Below are positions 43,759 through 51,813 of a stretch of 64,000 nucleotides of DNA, piece after piece (position 1 is the stretch's first letter; each line of letters opens with the position of its first letter). The position numbers and the translations under genes are program-made. Origin of the DNA: Aldehydirespirator sp965116665 (lineage in GTDB: Bacteria; Actinomycetota; Acidimicrobiia; Acidimicrobiales; Aldehydirespiratoraceae); the NCBI GenBank assembly GCA_965116665.1, contig OZ220709.1, positions 2,170,001 through 2,234,000 on the forward strand, in the 5' to 3' direction. Below the pieces are notes generated by a model. That model ran no database searches and was not told where the DNA came from. It worked only from the letters and a program-made list of their open reading frames with translations.

Positions 43759-43982
43759 GATGAAGCCCTGCCTTCCTTGCTAGCCAGTGGGGTCGGCACC
43801 ACCGGCCGGGACGGCGGACAGGACAGTCAAGGTGGTCTTCCCAAGGCTCCTATGAGGTCACGTCCGCCCGACCGGTCGGTGCGCGCCAGCAGCCAGGACA
43901 CCGAACCGACAGATCACCGGAAAGGCACAAGGCCCGTCACACCCTGGGTCAGATCCGAGCCCCGACCACTGACCCCCACATC
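43759..43982 (-). ncRNA. putative IS110 bridge-RNA region
   Basis: About 220 non-coding bases lie between the transposase start and the next gene. In IS110-subgroup elements this 5' side encodes the bridge RNA that base-pairs with target and donor DNA. Local pairing is visible (CGGTCGGTG near 43878 with CACCGAACCG near 43900). RNA ends and guide loops cannot be assigned from one copy. Confidence 0.35.
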
Positions 43983-45290
43983 ATGACTGTCACACCCCTA
44001 TGGAATGCTGTAAACATGTTGATCGAAGCCGCTCGACGGGCCGAAGCCGCGGTGAAGGAGATGGTGGCCATCGCCCACGACGGATCCGCGAGGACCGAGG
44101 AGTTTCGCGACGCCCTGGCGATCACCGAATCGTTCGTGAGGATCGCTTCGGCGTTCCAGACCGCGGCCGCGGCCACGGTGGCCGGGCGCGAGCAGCACGG
44201 TGACGGAGGCGCGGAGGTGCTGGCCACCAGCACCGGCTTGTCGCGGCCGGAGGCTCACAGCCGCGTCAAGACGGCTGAGGCGTTGCGGGACGTTCCTGCC
44301 GCGCGCCAGGCGGTCGAGTCGGGGCGGGTGTCGCCGGCCAACGCCAAGCGTCTGGCAGAGGCCATCGACAAGGCGGGCGCGAACGCTGTCGGTGACGACG
44401 TCGGTCTGCTGGCCAACGCCGAGTCAATGCGACCCGAGCAGTTCAGCCGCGAGGCCCGGCGGTGGGTGGTCGCTCGCGAGGACGACGGCGGGGAGTCCGA
44501 GCATCGGCGCCAGAGAGCACGGCGCCATGTGCGCCTCCGAAACGCAGACGACGGCATGGTCCACCTCTACGGTGAGTTCGACGCCGCGGCAGGTAAGCGC
44601 ATCGGCAACCGGCTCCGGGCCGAGGCCGGCCGGATGTACGAGGCCGACAAGAAGGCCGCGGCAGGCTCGGGCTCCGGTCGCCGAACGTTCGCCCAGTGCA
44701 TGGCCGACGCCCTCGACAGCCTCACCGCCAGCAACGCAGCGAGCGACGGCAAGGGCAAGCCCATCGCTGACATCTGCGTGGTCGCGCACGTCGACGACGA
44801 GACCGGCAACCTCATCGCCGAGCTACCCGACGGCGACCGGCTTCCCCCGGCCGTGCTCGAGGAGTTCGCCTGCAACGCCAAGTTCACCGGCATCATCTAC
44901 GACCGTAAGGGCAAGCCGATCTGGCGCGCCGAGTCCTGCCGCACCGCCACCGAAGCACAGCGACAGATCCTCCTCGCCCGCTACGGCGGCTGCTTCCACT
45001 GTGCTGCCCACCCGGCGCTGTGCCAGATCCATCACATCAGACCGGTGTCAGAGGGCGGGTCCACGCGGCTCGACAACATGGTTCCCGTCTGCTGGGACTG
45101 CCACCAGAAGATTCACCACCACAAATGGCGGATCCGCACAACCAACGGCGTGCACACCCTGCACCCCCCGGGGGCGGTGACCGACGGACCGGCGAGCGCC
45201 CCGGTACAACCGATCCTGCACCTGCCCGGCACCGACCCAGCAGTTGGATCTCGCCGAACAGGTACTGGAGCCCTTTGTGCTACATTGTAG
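43983..45290 (+). CDS. DUF222 / HNH endonuclease (13E12-repeat type)
   Basis: A 435-residue protein. The N-terminal DUF222 region (about residues 20-300) includes STGLSRPEAHSRVKTAEALR and GRVSPANAKRLAEAID. The C-terminal HNH nuclease has HHIRPVSEGGSTRLDNMVPV, then CWDCHQKIHHHKW, preceded by CFHCAAHPALC. The family is abundant in actinobacteria, often as many paralogues near mobile DNA. The start is uncertain: ATG 43983 adjoins the IS110 edge and ATG 44016 is an alternative, so the insertion may have altered the original 5' end. Confidence 0.88.
   Translation: MTVTPLWNAVNMLIEAARRAEAAVKEMVAIAHDGSARTEEFRDALAITESFVRIASAFQTAAAATVAGREQHGDGGAEVLATSTGLSRPEAHSRVKTAEALRDVPAARQAVESGRVSPANAKRLAEAIDKAGANAVGDDVGLLANAESMRPEQFSREARRWVVAREDDGGESEHRRQRARRHVRLRNADDGMVHLYGEFDAAAGKRIGNRLRAEAGRMYEADKKAAAGSGSGRRTFAQCMADALDSLTASNAASDGKGKPIADICVVAHVDDETGNLIAELPDGDRLPPAVLEEFACNAKFTGIIYDRKGKPIWRAESCRTATEAQRQILLARYGGCFHCAAHPALCQIHHIRPVSEGGSTRLDNMVPVCWDCHQKIHHHKWRIRTTNGVHTLHPPGAVTDGPASAPVQPILHLPGTDPAVGSRRTGTGALCATL
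45280..45290. promoter_or_regulatory. palindromic operator/-10 of the toxin-antitoxin operon
   Basis: CTACATTGTAG is a perfect palindrome around a central T. It contains TACATT, a -10-like box ending seven bases before the antitoxin ATG at 45294. An overlapping operator and promoter fits autorepression by the antitoxin complex. Confidence 0.5.
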
Positions 45291-45293
45291 AAC

Positions 45294-45557
45294 ATGGCTG
45301 AGATCGGAATCCGCTCGCTCAAGCAGAACGCTTCCGCCGTGGTTGCTGGCGCCGCGGCGGGGGAGGTCGTCACCATCACACTGCGGGGTCGTCCGGTGGC
45401 CAGGATGACCGCGATCTCCTCATCCCGCTTGGAAGAGCTCGTGTCATCCGGCCGAGCGCGGCCTTCACGCCGTGACATCGCTGACTTGCCCTCGCCGCCG
45501 GAGGGACCCAGCCTCTCCCAGGAGCTGGACGCCATGCGGGCCGGGGAGCGGTTCTGA
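45294..45557 (+). CDS. type II antitoxin, Phd/YefM-like (VapB)
   Basis: An 87-residue antitoxin. The N-terminal part MAEIGIRSLKQNASAVVAGA, then TITLRGRPVARM, matches the Phd/YefM DNA-binding fold. The C-terminal tail (PSLSQELDAMRAGERF) would wrap the toxin. It precedes the PIN-domain toxin by two bases and lies behind a palindromic operator. No Shine-Dalgarno; a leaderless start is likely. Confidence 0.88.
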   Translation: MAEIGIRSLKQNASAVVAGAAAGEVVTITLRGRPVARMTAISSSRLEELVSSGRARPSRRDIADLPSPPEGPSLSQELDAMRAGERF

Positions 45558-45559
45558 CG

Positions 45560-45958
45560 GTGGCCCACTATCTGGACAGTTCCGCGCTGGTGAAGCTGGT
45601 GGTGCACGAACCCGAGACCGATGTCTTGCGGGCATGGCTGGCGGCAACCGAACGTGAACCCGTGTCAAGCGACCTGGCCCGCGCGGAGCTGATACGCACG
45701 GTGCGGCGGGCCGCGCCCGAACTCGCACCGAACGCCCGGCGTGTGCTCGACGCGATCACGCTCACCCAGGTGACCACCGCCGTGTTCGAGCAAGCCGGGC
45801 GGATCGAGCCTGACACTCTGGGCAGCCTCGACGCGATCCATCTGGCCGCGGCCCTGGATTTGGGCGACGACCTCCACGGCCTCGTCACCTACGATCGAGT
45901 GCTGGCCGGCGCAGCGAGCGCATCCGGCATCGCAGTCATAGCCCCCGCCGACGCGTGA
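45560..45958 (+). CDS. type II toxin, PIN-domain ribonuclease (VapC)
   Basis: A 132-residue PIN-domain protein. Acidic active-site residues are D6 in HYLDSSALVKL, E in SDLARAELIRT (about 44), D in GSLDAIHLAAAL (about 93) and D in LVTYDRVL (about 112), so it looks catalytically intact. VapC toxins cleave tRNA or rRNA when not bound by antitoxin. GTG start. The pair sits in the accessory stretch after the DUF222/HNH gene. Confidence 0.9.
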   Translation: MAHYLDSSALVKLVVHEPETDVLRAWLAATEREPVSSDLARAELIRTVRRAAPELAPNARRVLDAITLTQVTTAVFEQAGRIEPDTLGSLDAIHLAAALDLGDDLHGLVTYDRVLAGAASASGIAVIAPADA

Positions 45959-46040
45959 TCCGCCCAGCTTGGAGGCGGATTCGCGCATAGAGGCCCCGCG
46001 GGTCGGCGAGCGAACGCGGCCCATACGGGCGGGGCCGTGG

Positions 46041-46075
46041 CCCGAGCGGCCCGTGAGCGCAGCGAACAAGAGCGG
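46041..46075 (+). repeat. interspersed repeat, copy A
   Basis: A roughly 35-bp sequence with core GAGCGGCCCGTGAGC followed by GCAGCGAACAAGAGCGG. It recurs at 48290, 48334 and, partly, 50633. It lies in the 242-base gap between the vapC-type gene and the convergent YyaL-like gene, which otherwise shows no gene. Confidence 0.75.
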
Positions 46076-46200
46076 GAGACACCAACCCCGACACGACCGG
46101 CTTGCACCTACCCGCGCATGTTCTTAGCCGGATCGGTCTACGCCATTCCTGTGGCCGGCGAGTGATCGTCGCTCGCCAGCCGGAACAGCCCGCTTGTGGC

Positions 46201-48225
46201 TCAGGCCTCGAGTTGGGCGACTAGGTCCTCGACGGTGGCGGCGGGGGTCTGACAGGCGAAGTCGCGGCAGACGTAGGCGAAGCCTTCGGGGCGGTCGGCC
46301 CACAGCGGCGAGTCGTAGGGCTCGCCCCAGGCCAGGACCGCGCCGGGCAGGTAGCGGGTCTGCACCGCGGAGACCAGGTCGGGGCGATCACCGACCACCG
46401 CGATCTCGTCCAGGCCGTTGGCGGCCATGTCAATGGCCTCGAGCGCCCGGCCGAAAGCGGTGGGATGCTGGGGTGCCGCCGGGCCGAAGAGGGCGATGAT
46501 CTCGTGAGCGCGATCGGTGTAGCGGCTCTCACCGGTGAGGGCGGCCAGTCGCAGAAGCCCGCAGGCCGCCAGCGACTGGGCCGAGGGGGTGGCGTTGTCC
46601 ATCAGGTCCTTGGGCCGGGTGACAAGCTTCTCGGCGTCGTCGCCGGTGGTGAACACGCCGCCCGCGTCGTCGTCCCAGAACAGCTCCAGCAGGCCGTCAG
46701 CCGCAGCCCGGGCCTCATCGATCCAGCGGGCCTCACCCGACAGCTCGGCCAGCCTGGTGAAGGCGTCGATCACGGCCGCGTAGTCCTGGGCGTAGGCCAA
46801 GTGCCGTGCCTGGGGCGGCCTGTCGGCATCGCCGGCCTGCCACGAACGCAGCCAGCGACCGTCATCTCGGCGCAGGTTCGCCACCAGGAACTCGCCGTTG
46901 GCGACAGCCGCGGCCCGCCATTCGTCGTTGCCGGTGGCCGCGGCGGCCTCGGCCAGCGCCGACAGCATCAACCCGTTCCACTCAGTGAGGACCTTGTCGT
47001 CAAGGCCGGGCCGGATCCGGCTCTCCCGGCAGACGAACAGCGCCTCGCGGGCGGCCTCGACCGCCTCGGGGCGGATCAGGTCGCCCCGCACCGGACGGTT
47101 CAAGATGTTGGCGCCCTCGAAGTTGCCGGCCGGGGTCACCCCCCACCAGGCCACTGCCTCATCGTCGGCGCCGGCACCCGCCGCGGCCCGGACCACGGCA
47201 CGAAGCTCTGGCTCTGACCAGACGTAGAACTTGCCCTCGACGCCCTCGGAGTCGGCATCCTCAGCCGAGTAGAAGCCGCCGTCGCGGTGGCGCAGGTCCC
47301 GCAGCACGTAGCCGATGGTCTCATCGACGACCTGCCGGTAGGCGGCCTCGCCGGTAACCATCCAGGCGTGGAGGTAGACCCTCGTTAGCAGGGCGTTGTC
47401 ATAGAGCATCTTCTCGAAGTGAGGGACGAGCCAACGATGGTCGACCGAATAGCGGGCGAATCCGCCTCCGAGGTGGTCGTAGATGCCGCCGGAAGCCATG
47501 GCGTCGAGGCTTGTGCGCACGACCCTAAGCAGCTCGGGGCGGTCGCTGCGGTGGTGGATCCGCAACGCCGAGGCCAGCGTCATGGCCGCAGGGAACTTGG
47601 GCGCGCCCCCGAAGCCTCCCCACTCCGGATCGAATGACGACAGGATCGCGTCTCCGGCCTGGTCCAGCGCCCGGCTGCCGCCGGCGCCGGCGGGCGCAGC
47701 CTCCGCGCCCATCGAGGACGCGGCACGCGACGCCCGATCGATCAGTGCGGTGAGCTGGTCGGCCTGGGCGTGCACGTCGGAGCGCCGGCTGGTCCAGGCC
47801 TCGTCGATGGCCGCCATCACCTGCCGGAACGAGGCCATGCCGCCCCGGGGCCGGTCGGGGTAGTAGGTGCCGCCGAAGAAGGGACGGCCGTCGGGAGTCA
47901 GGAACACGGTCATGGGCCAGCCGCCCCGGCCGGTCATGGCCTGCACCGAGTCCATGTAGATGGCATCCACGTCGGGGCGCTCCTCGCGGTCCACCTTCAC
48001 GTTCACGAAGAGTTGGTTCATGATGGTGGCGGTGTCCGGGTCCTCGAAGGACTCATGGGCCATCACATGGCACCAGTGGCAACTCGAGTAGCCGACCGAC
48101 AGGAGCACGGGCCGGTCGCGCTCGGCGGCCGCCTCGAACGCCTCAGGCCCCCAGGGATACCAATCCACCGGGTTGTCGCGATGCTGGCGCAGGTAGGGGC
48201 TGGTCTCGTCACCGAGCCGGTTCAC
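46201..48225 (-). CDS. thioredoxin-domain protein, YyaL/DUF255 (SSP411) family
   Basis: A 674-residue protein. The N-terminal DUF255 thioredoxin-like domain opens NRLGDETSPYLRQHRDNPVD and has a redox-type SSCHWCHVM (C49, C52) and GGWPMTVFLTPDGRPFFGGT. The rest is an alpha/alpha-barrel related to N-acylglucosamine 2-epimerases, with YDNALLTRVYLHAW and LTEWNGLMLSALAEAA. No enzymatic activity is established for the family. GTG 48225 matches the conserved N-terminus. Probably cytosolic. Confidence 0.9.
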   Translation of the reverse strand: MNRLGDETSPYLRQHRDNPVDWYPWGPEAFEAAAERDRPVLLSVGYSSCHWCHVMAHESFEDPDTATIMNQLFVNVKVDREERPDVDAIYMDSVQAMTGRGGWPMTVFLTPDGRPFFGGTYYPDRPRGGMASFRQVMAAIDEAWTSRRSDVHAQADQLTALIDRASRAASSMGAEAAPAGAGGSRALDQAGDAILSSFDPEWGGFGGAPKFPAAMTLASALRIHHRSDRPELLRVVRTSLDAMASGGIYDHLGGGFARYSVDHRWLVPHFEKMLYDNALLTRVYLHAWMVTGEAAYRQVVDETIGYVLRDLRHRDGGFYSAEDADSEGVEGKFYVWSEPELRAVVRAAAGAGADDEAVAWWGVTPAGNFEGANILNRPVRGDLIRPEAVEAAREALFVCRESRIRPGLDDKVLTEWNGLMLSALAEAAAATGNDEWRAAAVANGEFLVANLRRDDGRWLRSWQAGDADRPPQARHLAYAQDYAAVIDAFTRLAELSGEARWIDEARAAADGLLELFWDDDAGGVFTTGDDAEKLVTRPKDLMDNATPSAQSLAACGLLRLAALTGESRYTDRAHEIIALFGPAAPQHPTAFGRALEAIDMAANGLDEIAVVGDRPDLVSAVQTRYLPGAVLAWGEPYDSPLWADRPEGFAYVCRDFACQTPAATVEDLVAQLEA

Positions 48226-48289
48226 GATGACGATCCTAGGAGGCCGAGCGGACAGGTGTGCGAGCGGCTTTCGAGAGCGAGGCCCCGGG

Positions 48290-48368
48290 CCCGAGCGGCC
48301 CGTGAGCGCAGCGAACAAGAGCGAGGCCCCGAGCCCGAGCGGCCCGTGAGCGCAGCGAACAAGAGCGG
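48290..48368 (+). repeat. interspersed repeat, copies B and C in tandem
   Basis: Two near-identical copies of the GAGCGGCCCGTGAGC element at 48290-48324 and 48334-48368, start to start 44 bases. They fill part of the 250-base gap between the divergent YyaL-like and response-regulator genes. Confidence 0.8.
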
Positions 48369-48475
48369 AAGACACCCCCTCGCCACACGACGCGCTCTCA
48401 CCCGTCCGCGGGCACATGCGGGGCTGGGAGCACGCGATGAGCGGGCCGGCCCGGCGCCGGGGCAGACTGGCGGCT

Positions 48476-49177
48476 GTGAGCACGGGAGTCAGGGTGCTGG
48501 TCGTCGACGACGAGCCCTCCTACCGGGAGGGCCTCCAGGTTGCGCTGGGTGCCGAGGGGTTCATGGTGGACGCGGCCTCCGACGGCGAGGAGGCTCTGGC
48601 GTTGTTCGAGGCCCTCGATCCTGACATTGTGCTCCTCGACGTGATGCTGCCCCGCATGTCGGGCATCGACGTGTGCCGCCGCATCCGCTCGCTGGCCGAC
48701 ACCCCGGTGATCATGGTGTCGGCCCGCCGGGAGGAGATCGACACCGTGGTCGGGCTGGAGGTCGGGGCGGACGACTACGTCGCCAAGCCCTACCGGGTGC
48801 GGGAGCTGGTGGCCCGGATGCGTACCGTGATGCGCCGCAGCCGGGCCCGAACATCCCGTTCCATCGACACCGCGGCCACTCTCAGCATCGGAGACGTGAC
48901 GGTGGACCGCGACCGCCACGAGGTGACCATCGCCGGCCGGCTGGAGCGCATGCCGCTCAAGGAGTTCGAGGTGCTGGCCCTGCTGATGGAGAGTGCCGGT
49001 TTCGTAGTGACCCGCCAGACGCTCATCGATCGTGTTTGGGGATTCGACTACGTGGGAAACACCAAGACTCTCGACGTGCACATCAAGAGGCTCCGGTCGC
49101 GCATCGAGCGCGACCCGGCGGATCCCGAGCGGATAGTCACCATCCGGGGCCTCGGCTACAAGTACGTGGCGCCCTGA
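48476..49177 (+). CDS. OmpR/PhoB-family response regulator
   Basis: A 233-residue two-component regulator. The receiver domain has VLVVDDEP, the phosphorylated Asp in DIVLLDVMLPRMSG (about D54), VSARREE and the Lys in VAKPYRV. The C-terminal winged helix has LKEFEVLALLMESAGFVVTR and HIKRLRSRIERDP, ending GLGYKYVAP. No histidine kinase gene is adjacent, so it is an orphan. GTG 48476 is chosen to place the receiver at the normal distance; ATG 48437 would add 13 residues. Confidence 0.9.
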   Translation: MSTGVRVLVVDDEPSYREGLQVALGAEGFMVDAASDGEEALALFEALDPDIVLLDVMLPRMSGIDVCRRIRSLADTPVIMVSARREEIDTVVGLEVGADDYVAKPYRVRELVARMRTVMRRSRARTSRSIDTAATLSIGDVTVDRDRHEVTIAGRLERMPLKEFEVLALLMESAGFVVTRQTLIDRVWGFDYVGNTKTLDVHIKRLRSRIERDPADPERIVTIRGLGYKYVAP

Positions 49178-49208
49178 GAGCGCCCCACCGGCCAACCACG
49201 CCGCGACC

Positions 49209-50084
49209 GTGACCGCGATCCGCACCTGGGTGGCGGGCGCCCGTCCCCGCACGCTGAGTGCGGGGCTGGTCCCGGTGGCGGTGGGCGCCGCGGCGGCCAT
49301 CGGAGAGGGATCGCAGACCGCGTGGTGGCGGGCCGGCGCCGCGCTGGTGGTGGCGATGGCACTGCAGGTGGCGGTCAACTTTGCCAACGACTACTCCGAC
49401 GGCGTGCGGGGCACCGACGACTCCACACGGGTGGGCCCGCGACGTCTGGTGGGGTCGGGGCTGGTCGAGGCCCGCAGCGTGAAGCGGGCCGCGTTCGCAG
49501 CGTTCGCGGTGGCGATGGCGGCCGGCGCGGCCCTGGCCGCAGCGACCGGATGGGAGCTGCTGGCCGTGGGCGCGGTCTGCATCGCGGCGGGATGGGCCTA
49601 CACCGGCGGCCCCAAGCCCTACGGGTACCTCGGCCTGGGGGAGGTGTTCGTGTTCGTGTTCTTCGGCCTGGTGGCCACGGCGGGCACCACCTACGTGCTG
49701 CTGGAGCGCCTGGAGTGGTTCGCGGTGCTCTGCGGTGTTCCGGTGGGCCTCTGGGCGGTGTCGCTGCTCATGGCCAACAACCTGCGCGACATCGCCGGAG
49801 ACGGGGCCGCCGGCAAGCGCACCCTGGCGGTACGCCTCGGCGACCGCGGCACCCGTGTGGCCTACATGGCCGTGATCGAGGCCTCCTACGCGGCGGCTCT
49901 GGTGGCGTCGGTGACGGGGCGGGCGGCCGCGGCCGCGGTGGCAGGCGCCCCTTTCGCGGTGCGGGCAGTGCGCATGGTCCTGCGGGGGGCGTCGGGGCGG
50001 GACCTGATTCCGGTGCTGGGTGCGACCGCCCAGGCGCAGCTCGCTTCGGGCCTGGCCATGGCGGCGGGCATCGCGCTGACCTAG
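49209..50084 (+). CDS. menA: 1,4-dihydroxy-2-naphthoate polyprenyltransferase
   Basis: A 291-residue UbiA-family integral membrane prenyltransferase with about eight or nine helices. The first Asp-rich motif is NFANDYSDGVRGTDD (about residues 59-73) and the second is ANNLRDIAGDGAAGKRTLAV (about 190-209). It opens TWVAGARPRTLSAGLVPV, typical for MenA. It makes demethylmenaquinone, which MenG, encoded nearby on the other strand, methylates. GTG start 49209. Confidence 0.92.
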   Translation: MTAIRTWVAGARPRTLSAGLVPVAVGAAAAIGEGSQTAWWRAGAALVVAMALQVAVNFANDYSDGVRGTDDSTRVGPRRLVGSGLVEARSVKRAAFAAFAVAMAAGAALAAATGWELLAVGAVCIAAGWAYTGGPKPYGYLGLGEVFVFVFFGLVATAGTTYVLLERLEWFAVLCGVPVGLWAVSLLMANNLRDIAGDGAAGKRTLAVRLGDRGTRVAYMAVIEASYAAALVASVTGRAAAAAVAGAPFAVRAVRMVLRGASGRDLIPVLGATAQAQLASGLAMAAGIALT

Positions 50085-50133
50085 CGGCGCGGCCTCCCGC
50101 CGTGGCCTCTAGCGGTCTCGCTACGCCTACTGG

Positions 50134-50619
50134 TCACGGGACTGGTCGGGCCAGGTTCTCTACGACCTCGGCGCCCTCGATGGCCAGCAGCGATGCGGGC
50201 GGGCAGAGGATCTTGCAGTCCCGCGAGCCCCCTCCCACGATCACCTGGTCGCATTCCATGACCTGGGCGTCGATCCACACCGGGAGCCCGGCGGGCAGGC
50301 CGAACGGTGTGACTCCGCCGATCATCATCCCGGTTCGCTCGACGGTGGCGGTCGCGTCGGCGAAGGAGGCCTTGCGGGTGCCGAGCCGGCGGCGCACCAC
50401 CCCGTTGACGTCCAGCCGCGTGGAGGCCAGCACCAGGCAGCAGGCCATGGGCCGCTCCGCCGACTTGCCCACGACGCAGATGGCGTTGGCCGACGCCTCC
50501 ATGGGGTATCCGTAGCGTTCGCAGAAGTTGGCGGTGTCGGCGAAGTCGGGATCGCACTCCACGATTTGGTAGTCCACGCCCAGGGCCTCCAGGTGGGTGA
50601 CGACCGCTTCACGACTCAT
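50134..50619 (-). CDS. YbaK/EbsC (aminoacyl-tRNA deacylase-like) protein
   Basis: A 161-residue single-domain protein of the YbaK/ProX editing family, which hydrolyses misacylated tRNA in trans (for instance Cys- or Ala-tRNA(Pro)). Visible blocks are ANAICVVGKSAERPMACCLV with the conserved Lys (about 53), LGTRKASFADATATVERTGM, and GGVTPFGLP. Specific substrate not predictable. ATG 50619. Convergent with menA. Confidence 0.87.
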   Translation of the reverse strand: MSREAVVTHLEALGVDYQIVECDPDFADTANFCERYGYPMEASANAICVVGKSAERPMACCLVLASTRLDVNGVVRRRLGTRKASFADATATVERTGMMIGGVTPFGLPAGLPVWIDAQVMECDQVIVGGGSRDCKILCPPASLLAIEGAEVVENLARPVP

Positions 50620-50632
50620 GGCCGACAGTCTG

Positions 50633-50660
50633 CCCGAGCGGCCCGTGAGTGCAGCGAACC
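50633..50660 (+). repeat. interspersed repeat, diverged partial copy D
   Basis: CCCGAGCGGCCCGTGAGTGC then AGCGAAC matches copies A-C with one change and lacks the 3' part. It lies between the ybaK-type and menG genes. Confidence 0.6.
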
Positions 50661-50709
50661 GGCGCCGAGAATGCTGGGGCCGAGCGCACCGCCCGCGGCA
50701 TCCTCGCCG

Positions 50710-51402
50710 TCAACCCCGGGTGGCGGTGATCAGCTGGGCGATGCCGGCGCTCAGCCGGCGGTGCTGCACGTCGAAGAACCCGGCGGCGCGCACTATGGCC
50801 TGCAGCTCGCCCGAAGGGGGCAGGTAGGCGACGGACTCGGGCAGGTAGCGGTAGGCGTCGCGGTCCGACAGCACAGCCCCGATGAGGGGGACGACCCGAC
50901 CGAAGTACAGCTCGTGTCCCCACCGCAGGATCGGGTTGGCGGGCTGGTCCACCTCCAGCAGGCCGATACGCCCCCCGGGCCGCAGCACCCGTGCCAGCTC
51001 AGCCAGCAGCGGCGGCACCGCAGTGAGATTGCGCAGCGCGAAGCCGCAGGTCGCGCCGTCGAGCGCTCCGTCCCGAACCGGCAGCCCCAGAACGTCGGCG
51101 TTGACCAGCGGCGCGCCGCCGGCGCTCGCCGGTGCCGCCCGGAGCATGCCCATCGAGAGGTCGAAGCCGACGGGGGAGTGGCCCTGCCGGACCAGCTCCC
51201 GGCAGAGGTCCCCCGTGCCGCAGGCCAGGTCGGCCACCCGTGAGCCGGGGGGAAGGGTCAGCTCCCGCACCGTGCGGCGACGCCAGGCCACATCGAGCCG
51301 CAGGGTCATGACCCGGTTCACCAGGTCGTAGCGGGGCGCGATGGAGTCGAACATCTCCCGGACAGCCCGGCGCTTGTCGGCGCCGGAGGGGAGTTCGCTC
51401 AC
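50710..51402 (-). CDS. menG: demethylmenaquinone methyltransferase
   Basis: A 230-residue class I SAM methyltransferase (UbiE/MenG). The opening VREMFDSIAPRYDLVNRVMT is the family signature, VADLACGTGDLC is the SAM-binding motif (about residues 52-63), and GALDGATCGFALRNLTAVPP and RVLRPGGRIGLLEVDQP follow. It catalyses the last step of menaquinone synthesis. GTG 51402 overlaps the upstream membrane-protein stop (GTGA), so the two are co-translated. Confidence 0.92.
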   Translation of the reverse strand: MSELPSGADKRRAVREMFDSIAPRYDLVNRVMTLRLDVAWRRRTVRELTLPPGSRVADLACGTGDLCRELVRQGHSPVGFDLSMGMLRAAPASAGGAPLVNADVLGLPVRDGALDGATCGFALRNLTAVPPLLAELARVLRPGGRIGLLEVDQPANPILRWGHELYFGRVVPLIGAVLSDRDAYRYLPESVAYLPPSGELQAIVRAAGFFDVQHRRLSAGIAQLITATRG

Positions 51403-51788
51403 CCGCGGCGGCGCTTGGGCCAGTACTGCAGGTAGCTGCGGCTCATGGGATGCAGCAGGAGAGCAACCAGCGCGACGTCGAACAGCAGACCGATCAACTG
51501 GCTGAATGTCCGGCTGAGGTCGGCGAAGTCCTCCAGCACCCGCAGCACCGATGCGACCAGGGCGAGCGAGGACGCTACAACGCCGAGGATGTAACCCCAT
51601 CGCCTCTCGTTGGCGATGCCGAACGCGGCCATCACGAAGCCCACCGCCTCGATGAGCGAGGACACAGTTAGAAAAGATCCGAGAAGAAGCCCGAACACCA
51701 GTAGGTAGCCGCCCCGGAAGTACAGCAGCAGCTGGGCGATGTACAGCGTCTGCGGCTGGTTGCGGTTGACCCAAACGCGGGACTGCAT
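51399..51788 (-). CDS. small four-helix membrane protein of unknown function
   Basis: A 129-residue protein with about four hydrophobic segments (AQLLLYFRGGYLLVFGLLLG, then a region around VSSLIEAVGFVMAAFGIA, YILGVVASSLALVASVL and LIGLLFDVALVALLL). The N-terminus MQSRVWVNRNQPQTLYIAQL is hydrophilic. I do not recognise a family. ATG 51788 is chosen; a longer frame lacks similarity. It is coupled to menG by a four-base overlap, so it may relate to quinone or membrane biology, though that is inference. Confidence 0.7.
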   Translation of the reverse strand: MQSRVWVNRNQPQTLYIAQLLLYFRGGYLLVFGLLLGSFLTVSSLIEAVGFVMAAFGIANERRWGYILGVVASSLALVASVLRVLEDFADLSRTFSQLIGLLFDVALVALLLHPMSRSYLQYWPKRRRG

Positions 51789-51813
51789 GGCTCCAGTATG
51801 CAGGCGCAAGCTC

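Larger units (their letters stand above)
42500..43982 (-). mobile_element. IS110-family insertion sequence (approximate ends)
   Basis: The element comprises the transposase gene at 42538-43758 on the minus strand and flanking non-coding DNA. IS110 elements lack terminal inverted repeats and target duplications, so the ends given are estimates: the left end (transposase 5' side) within 43759-43985 and the right end within 42470-42537. The non-coding part is longer on the transposase 5' side, as in the IS110 subgroup. Confidence 0.7.

Noticed and set aside
43983..44015. Whether the DUF222/HNH gene was disrupted by the IS110 insertion
   Set aside because: The coding region is intact from either ATG, so I do not call a pseudogene; only the exact start is in doubt.
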